Positions 18,901-24,915 of a DNA stretch of 64,000 nt are shown here, one piece after another; the stretch's first letter is position 1, and each line of letters begins with the position of its first letter. The notes below the pieces were generated by a model. It made no database searches. It was not told where the DNA came from and saw only the letters and a list, made by a program, of their open reading frames with translations. The DNA is from Candidatus Saccharimonadales bacterium (lineage in GTDB: Bacteria > Patescibacteriota > Saccharimonadia > Saccharimonadales > UBA4665). A program made the translations under genes and the position numbers. The stretch spans positions 186,001-250,000 of the forward strand of contig DASVRW010000002.1 of NCBI GenBank assembly GCA_036388415.1, in the 5' to 3' direction.

Positions 18901-19754
18901 TAATAGCCAGGTTGATCAGGATTTGGACTTAAGCTTGCGCCATCTAATTTAAATTTGAAGTTGGTTTGACTTTCCGGCTTACTAATAACGATGCTTTCTT
19001 TTAGCTCGGAGGCATTAACTTCATACTTTACGTCTACCCCAGGCCAAACATTCTTGTAAGTAACAATTTGGTCAGAGCCGCTGTCACTTACTTCAGGCTC
19101 GCTATCTTTGCCGCCTATTGGAGTTAACTTTGCAGTTTGATTGCCCTGCTTTACATTAACGCCCTCAGTTTCAGTTAATTTCTTAAAAGTTACCTGCCAC
19201 TTGTTGGCTTTTGTTTTCCACTCGTTCTTTGACTTGTCTTTTTCGAGAGTCATATCAATGTCTTGCCACTTGCCGTCTTTTTGATAACTTGTCGGTAAAA
19301 CACTTTGCTCGACGGTTTTGCTGCCATCTTTATTAAGGAAGGTCTTTTGAGTTGGACTGCGATCTTCGTCGAGTACTTTAACTTTTGTAAGATCCCGTGG
19401 TTTACCGTTTTGAAGTACCTTACGGGTCTCGCTCAACTCGTTCTTCATTTTATCGGGAAGTTTAGAGACTTTCTTAGCGTCGCCCAGATCGACCGGGACG
19501 GCACCTGAAGCGACATTGTTCAAGGCTTGAGGCGTTCGGGCTTGCTTCTGCTGATAATCATAAAGAAATGAACCTAACCCAACTGTAAGGCTTGAAAAAG
19601 TAAAAACGGTTGCAACTGTTACTGCGGAAAAGCGCATATTAAAGTCTTTGATTTTACGCTCATTAAGCTTGTATTTTTTGTGTAATAAAAAAAGCGCCGT
19701 CAATTTTAACGGCGCTTTTGCAATTGCTTTGAATTTTTGGCCAAAACCTCTCAT
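12963..19754 (-). CDS. Giant WapA/RHS-like surface polymorphic toxin with three PA14 domains
   Basis: This 2263-residue protein has a basic N-terminus and a membrane anchor or signal at about 42-65. A WapA-like region to about 520 includes a DNRLRE-type module. PA14 carbohydrate-binding domains lie at about 671-818, 838-988 and 1371-1525. RHS/YD repeats lie between and after them, and the core closes at about 2125-2150 with DPIEGG and IYPADPIN. The last ~110 residues are a basic, distinct tip (GWRKMEYRH, VIVHYFYN) that should be the toxin; its fold is not recognised, an RNase is plausible. Family knowledge: RHS shells encapsulate and deliver such tips by contact. The start could instead be the ATG at 19631, because a terminator-like hairpin lies within the first codons. 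Confidence 0.88.
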   Translation of the reverse strand: MRGFGQKFKAIAKAPLKLTALFLLHKKYKLNERKIKDFNMRFSAVTVATVFTFSSLTVGLGSFLYDYQQKQARTPQALNNVASGAVPVDLGDAKKVSKLPDKMKNELSETRKVLQNGKPRDLTKVKVLDEDRSPTQKTFLNKDGSKTVEQSVLPTSYQKDGKWQDIDMTLEKDKSKNEWKTKANKWQVTFKKLTETEGVNVKQGNQTAKLTPIGGKDSEPEVSDSGSDQIVTYKNVWPGVDVKYEVNASELKESIVISKPESQTNFKFKLDGASLSPNPDQPGYYKLDGEMADLNIAPPTVGLADQGIVGSEPYVKQTISNNEITVDVDKDWFSKLDKKSFPVIVDPSFVSNNGFNYVNYRHDGYVCNPGMGCSNSAGNNRPYYIWRFATHANFDQLQDPNKYLLNASLHLQMVEPNDSSISTKGTYDGRMFYARHLGAFNYHGIDGSYGTASANIGYQGDMDVTELYRKAIAGGDFGFWMMVNGDESDNYTFKTFDYEDTRVTFTYDNLPAASALTAPADKATVVNVQPFLTSGYATDPDGQAVKYRFRVTTGNDGNSGMVVSSDWLDSPQWTVPDNALKDGTTYYWKVQTWDQVDAGNPATGRLGSWKDSEVRSFRVDMRNGKDATQAFDTVEGVSTDLATGNVTTSNNTHSVSALGGSLGLGLEYNSPVRSRNGLTAQYWNDAANCACFPSTAPAVTRVDGAVDSDWLGGSPQPGTISNDHFLARWQGYFVAPLDGTYKFGADADDGVRIFVNNETTAKLDSWGYSSPTLRFGTDSVQLTAGQIIPIKIEYFDWEQGARMKLYVKGPQFANAQSNPNGERVVLSNWLQTGVKQVSDKYGLTGRYYYSDNNGPSPSFPANANDRLFLTRNDSQVSFHWGGGSPIPGAPSDDFMVRWSGYITPQVTDNYKFKTVADDGSRVFLNNSTTPILNNWADNPGITTQSNTVQLNAGQSYPITVEYYENAGGATAELHMIDSSGAERVVPAEMLTQEVPALPDGWKLSADEDGDLTYEFAAINNSSVVLRDATGETHEYKYVNNAYVAPPNEEGILTRNADGSLTLQDSDGKTYVFNSDGTIRSVTNPVDSRKAAVINYDYGTSPGSANPNITHLLKLSDSVDTSRFAQLIYAGESACPAVPSGFDAVPTNMVCALKTSDNRVTQFVYQNDPTGKPQLARIVEPGNEIQSFGYDSAGTGLLTQMRTALANDAVSAGVRTQSDLLNTTISYDLIGRATKVKYPEATPGATRQAHSYQYNSVDPQSGVASAGYSFVKVDGATEPVGFNRKVEYDSTFRTLQDTDLANLMTTTEWDPVKDMILSTTDPVGLKTMHIYDYADRLTDRYGAAPSAWFGADRKPLAAYVSQVPRNQSGYDEGINSLAATYYNYKSSTKTLSGAPKNHQTGIGGSNGDINRTWGSTVPTPVDTGNGNTGWGVRLSGDVKLNEVGVHTFRVHSDDGVRLYVDDKLIINDWEDGGQRSHAMNMNVTINNTVANSYHPIRVEYYNKNTTENDAQLILYKTSPGGSETAALGSLLTPRYGLTTSQKNFDSSTQVGDTQTNTNYGASPELGLAQSSIVDPGGLNYNTSSSYEAQGATGSLMRMIGKTLPGGTNTSYGYFGATETADNPCTPATEVFKQGGMLKLKTEPGLAGAGAARTTETVYDDAGRVVAIRYNTDPWTCTTYDDRGRVTQVQIPAINGASARTVTNSWAVGGNPLITNTSDPEGTIQTTFDLLGRTVTYSDSYVNTTQYVYDAIGRLTSKTSPVGLEEYVYNNFNRLTEQKLDSVVLSYAGYDAFGRLNSATYPTAGSSAVSIGYDQLGRSNNVTYTLGDSTSQVSDSVTRSQSGQIISGTELGQAKSYSYDKASRLVSATVAGQQFTYGFGTATGCAVGDNANAGKNANRTSATRTNGGTTTTTNYCYNNADQLVSSTDPTVTNAEYDAHGNTRFLGSGTTRTEFRYDSSDRNSAIIENNGGVEAFFSRDAQNRIKYRSQDNYGLNQKQTFSGYTGTGDTADFIRNTSWTVVEKYQALPGGVLLTIRPTETDAAKKDTYSLPNIHGDVMATTNTNGTSTGSYQYDPFGQLLSSTAADNTTAGNSYGWVGKHQKQTEKDFTLKPQEMGARIYIASLGRFLQVDPIEGGVENRYIYPADPINKEDLDGQAAFLIPVAIFAGRIAVQYAAKHVAKKAATVAARNLSEKLAMQTVRANPKVGIEIMKGKIKDARYSAKDGWRKMEYRHVPLTNKGKKVIVHYFYNSSKKAVKQVKIKRYR
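19685..19718 (-). terminator. Terminator-like hairpin inside the 5' end of the RHS frame
   Basis: On the minus strand AAAGCGCCGT and ACGGCGCTTT form a 10-bp stem with an 8-nt loop followed by seven T, a textbook intrinsic terminator. It lies about 12-23 codons after the first ATG of the RHS gene, so it either attenuates that gene or shows that translation begins downstream at 19631. Confidence 0.65.
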
Positions 19755-19797
19755 GACACACCCTACCGCATAAGTGTATTTATTGTTACTTACTCAA

Positions 19798-19827
19798 ATC
19801 ATACAGCAGCAGTAACAATATCGGCAA
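19798..19827 (-). promoter_or_regulatory. Promoter of the RHS gene
   Basis: On the minus strand TTGCCG (19822-19827) is separated by 18 nt from TATGAT (19798-19803), about 44 nt before the first ATG of the toxin gene. Confidence 0.5.
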
Positions 19828-20049
19828 TACTGCTAGTGCTTTTATATATTGTGTAATCTACATCTATATGAAAGAAGTAAAGTCATTTACTAATAGATGA
19901 TAATACTGTTAATAATTGTCGTAGGACCGATCGTTTGAACGATTAAACGTTACAAATTATCAAAGAACCGGTTATGGAACCTGGTCGGCTTTTTGGCCGC
20001 ATGCTTACCATAATGGCAATCGGTCGCGGTTAGAATTAAACTAAGGAGC

Positions 20050-20080
20050 AAAACGAAGAAAACCGCCCTTTCGGACGGTT
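20050..20080 (-). terminator. Rho-independent terminator after tRNA-Asn
   Basis: On the minus strand AACCGTCC GAAA GGGCGGTT forms an 8-bp stem with a GNRA tetraloop, followed by a T-rich stretch. It lies about 100 nt downstream of the tRNA-Asn 3' end, after tail repeat copy 4. Confidence 0.75.
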
Positions 20081-20104
20081 CCAGCATATATCTCAGTATT
20101 CTAC

Positions 20105-20159
20105 GTAATGAACAATTCTCTGGCTCCAAGAGGTCAAATGGAGAACAGGTCATAGAACC
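20105..20159 (-). repeat. tRNA-3'-end-like tail repeat, copy 4
   Basis: On the minus strand it reads from GGTTCTATGACC to TTGGAGCCAGAGAATTG and then TTCATTACG, the same GAGCCAGAGAA(T/G)T..(C/T)ATTAC core as copies 2 and 3. It lies 27 nt beyond the CCA end of the genuine tRNA-Asn gene, linking the repeat family in the 0-4 kb region to this tRNA locus. Confidence 0.6.
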
Positions 20160-20226
20160 TGGTCACTCCTTTTGACTGCTTGGTCTGGCTCCGGGGACTG
20201 GGCTCGAACCAGCGACCTAGTGGTTA

Positions 20227-20795
20227 CATATTATCCACTATTTTCATAGCGGCATGGACTATCTCATCATCCTTATTGCTAAGGATGCAGGGCGCTTATG
20301 AAGGATTATTGCTTAAGGTCTCACCTTCTAGTCTCTGAACCTTCCAAGCGTTGAATGTAATATTCAGTGCCTCTAGCTTGGCTTGGCTGCGGATCAGCAT
20401 ATCCCGTATAGGACGTAGCTTTCCCGACAATTCACCCTGTTTTCACTGCATGATTACTCATACAGGCTGCACTTCGACGATACCGGCATGCACTTCTCGG
20501 TGACAATTAGCGCAAATAAGGACGCATTTATCTGCTTCTTCGACAACTTTATTCCAGGCACGCGTTAATCCGCCTGATGACACACCGAATAATTTCTGAT
20601 TCGGATCAATATGATGAAGGTCAAGAGCATCGATACATTTATTGTAACCGCACAGCATACATTCCCCGCCTTTATACTCGACTAGCTTCTTGCGAACTGC
20701 CCTGCGGCGTTTCGTAACAGCTTTTTTGAGATATTCTGCGCGGTGAATGTATAATCGGCGTTCTGGCATACTTCTATAAGTATACCGTATTTCGT
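20227..20795 (-). ncRNA. Group I self-splicing intron in the tRNA-Asn anticodon loop
   Basis: This 569-nt intron has the classic core elements in order on the minus strand: P/Q (AATTGTCGGGAAAGC at 20418-20433), the GCAGCCAAG segment (20382-20390), R (GTTCAGAGACTAGA at 20327-20340) and S (GAGATAGTCC at 20256-20265). GACTA of R pairs with TAGTC of S as P7. The 5' exon ends in U and the intron ends in G, as required. A GCAGT at 20445-20449 can pair with the exon end GCUGU with a U-G wobble at the splice site, so the ORF would lie in the P1 loop. Core type resembles the tRNA introns of subgroup IC. Confidence 0.9.
20458..20769 (-). CDS. Intron-encoded HNH homing endonuclease
   Basis: The 103-residue protein lies entirely inside the intron, starting 26 nt after the 5' splice site. 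A basic N-terminus (KRRRAVRKKLVEYKG) precedes an HNH core: zinc cysteines C37 and C40 in CMLCGYNKC, the catalytic region LDLHHIDP at 49-56, and CVLICANCHREVHAG near 81-95 with two more cysteines. Such enzymes cut intronless alleles so that the intron is copied in. The small size fits a minimal HNH nuclease. Expression requires transcription through the tRNA gene, as no obvious separate promoter is seen. Confidence 0.88.
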   Translation of the reverse strand: MPERRLYIHRAEYLKKAVTKRRRAVRKKLVEYKGGECMLCGYNKCIDALDLHHIDPNQKLFGVSSGGLTRAWNKVVEEADKCVLICANCHREVHAGIVEVQPV

Positions 20796-20944
20796 ACAGC
20801 CACCCGCTCTACCACTGAGCTACCCCGGACTATGCCAGAGAATTATTCACTACTACACTGCGAATTGTTAATGAACCCTTATGACTAGGGTGATTATATC
20901 CGACCTCTCCCTATGGTGCAACTAATTGTAAGATGCCAAACGGC

Positions 20945-21412
20945 TTACGAGCGCCTTGCCTTGAGGGCTGCATTGATATTGCGGGTTTCATCGCGCTTTT
21001 TGAGGGCTTGGCGTTTGTCATATAGTTTTTTGCCGCGGCCTGTTGAAATGCGAAGTTTTATGAACCGGGTTTTGGTCAGCATTTCAAGCGGCACGATGGT
21101 CTGGCCTTGTTGTTTGGCCGCGATCAGCTGGTCGATTTCTTTGCGTTTGGCGAGCAGTTTGCGGGCCCGGGTTTGATCAGATTCGCTGATCGGAATACCG
21201 TTGCTCGGGCTGATCGTGGCATTGATGAGCAACAGCTCGTCGTCTTTGATGGTCACATAGGCGCCGCGAAGCTGGCCGTGGCCCATGCGCAGTGCTTTGG
21301 TCTCTGCTCCGCTGAGCTGTATGCCGACAAGCAAGCTGTCGCCAAGTTCGTAATCATGCCGTGCTCGCCTATTAGTAATCGCTGACGCGGTGTGTTGTTT
21401 TTTCTTAGCCAT
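20945..21412 (-). CDS. smpB: SsrA-binding protein SmpB
   Basis: The open frame is longer, but the ATG at 21412 gives the right 155-residue protein, starting KKKQHTASAITNRRARHDYEL. It contains the SmpB barrel signatures GIQLSGAETKALRMGHGQLRGAYV, LLINATISP and RKLLAKRKEI, and a basic Lys/Arg-rich C-terminal tail that enters the decoding centre. SmpB carries tmRNA to stalled ribosomes for trans-translation. A TTGTCA-18-TACAAT promoter ends 9 nt before the start, so the mRNA is nearly leaderless. The tmRNA gene itself was not seen in the window. Confidence 0.95.
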   Translation of the reverse strand: MAKKKQHTASAITNRRARHDYELGDSLLVGIQLSGAETKALRMGHGQLRGAYVTIKDDELLLINATISPSNGIPISESDQTRARKLLAKRKEIDQLIAAKQQGQTIVPLEMLTKTRFIKLRISTGRGKKLYDKRQALKKRDETRNINAALKARRS

Positions 21413-21421
21413 GATCACTCT

Positions 21422-21475
21422 ATTGTAGCGAACTATCCGTACTATTGACAAAAGTATTGACAAAAGTGATATAAT
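21422..21475. promoter_or_regulatory. Divergent promoter region with tandem 12-bp repeat
   Basis: Minus strand: TTGTCA and TACAAT (21422-21427) serve smpB. Plus strand: TTGACA (21445-21450) and TATAAT (21470-21475) serve the hydrolase at 21484. Two adjacent direct copies of ATTGACAAAAGT (21444-21467) overlap the plus -35 and could be an operator. Confidence 0.65.
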
Positions 21476-21483
21476 GTATTGAT

Positions 21484-22506
21484 ATGTCACGAATGAGACG
21501 CCTGCAGGAATACTATGCTTTTGACGCTGCAATCGTTGACGATGTTGACCAAGCAGCAGAGCTTCAGAACCGCCTGAATTTTGCCGAGCTAGCCGACAAA
21601 TATAACGTCGCAAACGGTTCGTCAGCCGTGCTACCTGATGGTGCTACGAAACCAATCGAAGTTATGACGCTGACACCCAAGCACGATTATGATGAGCACG
21701 CAGCTCGAGTCTACCACACGGCGTTTGGCTATCCCGTCAATAAAAATACTGCACTGCATGCTATGCGCATGTTTGAAGCCGACGACAGCGAGCAGCTGAT
21801 TGTGATAGGTAATCCAGCAATGGTCGGTATGAAAACTGGCAAATTATCTTTGCGCCAATCTCATGAGGTATATAAAAATGCGTCGTTGCGTCCAGCGGTC
21901 GATGCGCCGCTACGCTACTTAGAACAAGCAGGTATCACCCACACGAAGCATTTGGGGTATTCATACGGCGCAGACAAAGCTGCTACGACAATAGCTGAAA
22001 GCGGTACCTACAGCCAGGTAGCTAGCCGAGGCGTCCTTATAGAGCCGGTGTCGGTTGTCGAACGTAGCATGATCGAGCTTGTCAAAGCTTTTGGTGAAAG
22101 TGGTAAAGTCCAGCGGCAGTATATTGACCAGACAGAGAGCCGGCCGTACGACGAAATTTGGTCCGAAGATTCGATCGTCAAGGCTGCAGCGTGGGGTGCG
22201 GGCTTGGTTCGAATGAGTAATCTGGCTATTGCTAGTATCCTCGCATCTGACGGATTCAAGCAGCGGGCATCGGATGCGCTGCAAGCAAATGACGAAACAG
22301 ATCTCGTGATCGGTTGGGGCACGAGCAGCGAGCTATGTCCGGGCGATACATTACAGGCGGTGACAAACAGCCTGCGGGCGCAGCACGGTCTGACCAGAGT
22401 TGAGTCTATGCCGATTACAGGTATGCACCATGCCGGTGTCGATGATCTGGATTTACACGCTGCAGTTATGCTCCAGGGTATTCATTCGACCTCCCGACGG
22501 GAGTAA
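21484..22506 (+). CDS. Alpha/beta-hydrolase-like protein
   Basis: The protein has 340 residues. HLGYSYGADKA near 158-168 fits the nucleophile elbow G-x-S-x-G of alpha/beta hydrolases, preceded by a strand with LIVIGNPAMVG and followed near the end by GMHHAGVDD, which can supply the histidine. No signal peptide is seen. The substrate is unknown. The start follows a TATAAT box by 8 nt, so the transcript is leaderless. It diverges from smpB and has an acidic helical N-terminal extension of about 60 residues before the hydrolase fold. Confidence 0.65.
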   Translation: MSRMRRLQEYYAFDAAIVDDVDQAAELQNRLNFAELADKYNVANGSSAVLPDGATKPIEVMTLTPKHDYDEHAARVYHTAFGYPVNKNTALHAMRMFEADDSEQLIVIGNPAMVGMKTGKLSLRQSHEVYKNASLRPAVDAPLRYLEQAGITHTKHLGYSYGADKAATTIAESGTYSQVASRGVLIEPVSVVERSMIELVKAFGESGKVQRQYIDQTESRPYDEIWSEDSIVKAAAWGAGLVRMSNLAIASILASDGFKQRASDALQANDETDLVIGWGTSSELCPGDTLQAVTNSLRAQHGLTRVESMPITGMHHAGVDDLDLHAAVMLQGIHSTSRRE

Positions 22507-22576
22507 TTCATCTCATATACATACCGCTTATGATTATTGTGGTACACTTTTCGTAACGATATGTAATGAGAAGGCT

Positions 22577-24742
22577 ATGAACCCAACACAATCCCCCGAA
22601 CCTGCCGATGTACCAACCAATAAACCACAAGCTGGGAGTGCACCAGGCGACCAGATACCGGTACGCGTAAGCCAAAATAACGACGGTGTACGTATTTCCC
22701 CGCCGCCGGCGCCATCTGCAAATACGGATACCTCCACTTCAAATACTCAGCCGAATGGCACTATCCAGCCGTCAAGTGCTCAGCCAACTTTCGCATATGA
22801 TGCCGTGCGACCAGCCCAGCCGGCTGCAACTGACGCGCCAGCACCAGGGGTGTCAGTGTCTCAAGCGGCAGGAGCATCGGCACCAGTGCAATCCGGGCAG
22901 ACCTCTGAGCAGGACATGCAGACAACGCAATCAATGACGCAGGAGACCCAGCCAGCCGTTCAGCCCGATGCGGCTCCTGCGCCGCAGCAAATCATATCTC
23001 AGCAATGGGCTTCTGGTGCTTCCGGGTCCCTGCCAACAGAAACGTCGGCTACCGCTGCGCCGAGCCCGGCGTTTTACTCTGATGATCATCCGGTTGTCGG
23101 CGGCAAGCCAGCAGGCAGACGCAAATTTGTCATTTTCGGAGCAGCACTGGCACTTGTACTGGTGCTAGCTGGCGGTTATGTGTTTGGCATGTATCTGCCG
23201 AACAAGCCTGAAAATGTTTACCGCACCGGACTGAGCCGCACTGGCGTCGCCGTCGATAAGCTGATAGACGCTGGTACTGAGCAATCCAAAATCGCAGCTA
23301 TCAAGAGCTCGGATGTCAGCGGTACGATCCAGGTGACTGGTCCGGATGGCAAACAAACGGGCACATTCAGTACCAAATACGACGACAAACAATCTGATTC
23401 GGCGTTCAATTACCGTCCATCGGCTACAGCGAATAATTTTAACGTTCAGATCATGAGCGACCTGGCGGACGGCCAGACATATCCGAGCGTGTACTTCAAA
23501 TGGACGAATCTGTCGGTGCTCGGACTCGACCAGATGATACCTGAACTCGCGAAGTACGATGGTAAATGGATCGGCGCGACCAGCCAATATATCGAATCAA
23601 TGATACCCGCTGAATCGCAAGCAGCCGAGAAGGACAAGCAAGCGAAATTTACGGAAGCCGATGCAGCCCAGCTGGCCCGCACTGTGACGGACACGACCCG
23701 CGAGTATGTGCTGACTGGAGATAGTAATAAGGCTGTGCTTGTTCAAAAGTCGTTTAAGGGTACCGAGAAGCTTGACGGCGACGTAACGGCCAACAGGTAT
23801 GTCGTCGGCATCGATAAGCCGCACGCCAAAGATTATTGCGCTGCCCTGATCACACGGGTTATGGCAGCTGATGCCTACAAGCGGGTGCCCGGCGTATCGA
23901 CGGATGGTATTGCCAAAGACCGTGACGCTGCCATCAAAGACTGCAAGCAAAGTATCGATGATGACATCAAGGATTCTGACACCTTTGAAATGTGGATTGA
24001 TAAAAGCAGCAAGCTGATACACAAAATACGTTTTGCGGAAAAAGATGACGCAGGAACCTATGTCGAGCTCGGCCAGTCATACAAAAGCGGCGACCGAATT
24101 CCGCTCTTCGTCCGATTTTATAGCAAAGCAGACAAATACGATGCCAAACTGACACTCGATGTCGACACTAAACAAAGCGTTACAACCGGTTCATTTACAG
24201 GTACCTTTACGGACGGCGAAGACAAAGACTGGACGGTGAAAGCAAGCATGACGTTCAAGCCATACAGTGGTGACGTCAAGGTTACGCCGCCGAAAGACGC
24301 CGTACCGCTGCAGGACGTCTTGACGCTGCTTGGTCTCGACCCAGCCATGCTTAGTACTGGTAGCGCCGAGAGTGATGCAACGCTGTTTGAAAGTGGGTCT
24401 ACCCAGACTGAAGCTGAAGATACTGAGCGGCAGATTGATATATGGGCGTTGCAGGGCCAGCTCGAAGCCTACTATGCTACCAATGGCTGGTACCCGAGCC
24501 TAGCTCAAGTCAATGACGCCAGCTGGCGGGCTGCCAATATGAAAGGCTTGGACGCCGAAGCGCTCGTGGTTCCTGGCAGTATGCTGAAAACATTGGCTGC
24601 CAGCCCGAGTGTTACGCAGTACGGCTACCAGGCAGGTGGCTGCAGCGCCAACAAATGCCGGACATATTCTCTCGAAACTATTTTCAGTAATGGCGAGAAA
24701 TTCATTGAGACAAGTCTCAATGAGGACGTATCTGCAGCTTGA
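22577..24742 (+). CDS. Large membrane-anchored surface protein with pseudopilin-like C-terminus
   Basis: The ATG at 22577 has a GAGAAGG ribosome site and gives 721 residues. The first ~180 are low complexity (Pro, Gln, Thr, Ala, Ser), a cytosolic or wall-spanning region. A single transmembrane segment follows at about 183-207, then a long external region with repeated beta-rich lipocalin-like folds (TFSTKYDD, SVYFKWTNL, TFEMWIDKSSKLIHKI). The last ~110 residues contain DIWALQGQLEAYYATNGWYPSL, which resembles the C-terminal part of GspG/PilE pseudopilins, without their N-terminal helix. The ligand is unknown. It is a strong candidate for a cell-surface or host-contact protein. Confidence 0.6.
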   Translation: MNPTQSPEPADVPTNKPQAGSAPGDQIPVRVSQNNDGVRISPPPAPSANTDTSTSNTQPNGTIQPSSAQPTFAYDAVRPAQPAATDAPAPGVSVSQAAGASAPVQSGQTSEQDMQTTQSMTQETQPAVQPDAAPAPQQIISQQWASGASGSLPTETSATAAPSPAFYSDDHPVVGGKPAGRRKFVIFGAALALVLVLAGGYVFGMYLPNKPENVYRTGLSRTGVAVDKLIDAGTEQSKIAAIKSSDVSGTIQVTGPDGKQTGTFSTKYDDKQSDSAFNYRPSATANNFNVQIMSDLADGQTYPSVYFKWTNLSVLGLDQMIPELAKYDGKWIGATSQYIESMIPAESQAAEKDKQAKFTEADAAQLARTVTDTTREYVLTGDSNKAVLVQKSFKGTEKLDGDVTANRYVVGIDKPHAKDYCAALITRVMAADAYKRVPGVSTDGIAKDRDAAIKDCKQSIDDDIKDSDTFEMWIDKSSKLIHKIRFAEKDDAGTYVELGQSYKSGDRIPLFVRFYSKADKYDAKLTLDVDTKQSVTTGSFTGTFTDGEDKDWTVKASMTFKPYSGDVKVTPPKDAVPLQDVLTLLGLDPAMLSTGSAESDATLFESGSTQTEAEDTERQIDIWALQGQLEAYYATNGWYPSLAQVNDASWRAANMKGLDAEALVVPGSMLKTLAASPSVTQYGYQAGGCSANKCRTYSLETIFSNGEKFIETSLNEDVSAA

Positions 24743-24775
24743 GATAGTACCGATACTCTAGTATTGCTGCACCTG

Positions 24776-24905
24776 AATCTAAAAACCTCCACCCTCTCGT
24801 GGCAACCTGCGGGGCAGACCTTAGAATTATTTTATCCCTAAAGATAAAAATGGTAAAAATGGGGCGGGGGCAGACAGGTTGACGAGGCTCATAGGGAGGT
24901 TTTGA
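24776..24905 (-). repeat. Structured dispersed repeat, copy A
   Basis: Read on the minus strand it has nested stems AAAACCTC/GAGGTTTT (outer), AACCTG/CAGGTT (middle) and TTTTATC-TTTAGG-GATAAAA (inner). It fills almost the whole gap between two convergent genes. The same ~125-nt unit occurs at 44587-44708 and 46500-46620 in opposite orientation. Possible roles are a bidirectional terminator, a small RNA or a miniature mobile element. Confidence 0.75.
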
Positions 24906-24915
24906 AAATAGGTTG

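Larger units (their letters stand above)
20186..20829 (-). tRNA. tRNA-Asn (GTT) interrupted by a group I intron
   Basis: The 5' exon is 20796-20829 and the 3' exon 20186-20226, 75 nt together including an encoded CCA. TCCGGGG and CCCCGGA form a perfect acceptor stem. The D arm GCTC/GAGC, anticodon stem GGTGG/CCACT and T arm GCTGG-TTCGAGC-CCAGT all close. Joining CTGT to TAA restores the loop CTGTTAA, anticodon GTT, and the discriminator is G73, both correct for Asn. The intron lies between anticodon positions 35 and 36. The spliced sequence closely resembles bacterial tRNA-Asn. Confidence 0.93.

Noticed and set aside
19950-20153. 67-codon minus-strand frame after tRNA-Asn
   Set aside because: It covers the terminator and tail repeat copy 4, so it is a chance frame in non-coding sequence.
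20227-20232. tRNA-Thr (TGT) reading of the interrupted tRNA
   Set aside because: It would require the intron to end in A rather than G, and the discriminator G73 and stem sequences fit tRNA-Asn; only CTGT + TAA restores a normal 7-nt loop with group I splice rules.
23165-24155. Several minus-strand frames of 60-140 codons inside the large surface protein
   Set aside because: All are antisense to a continuous plausible coding sequence with anchor and domains.
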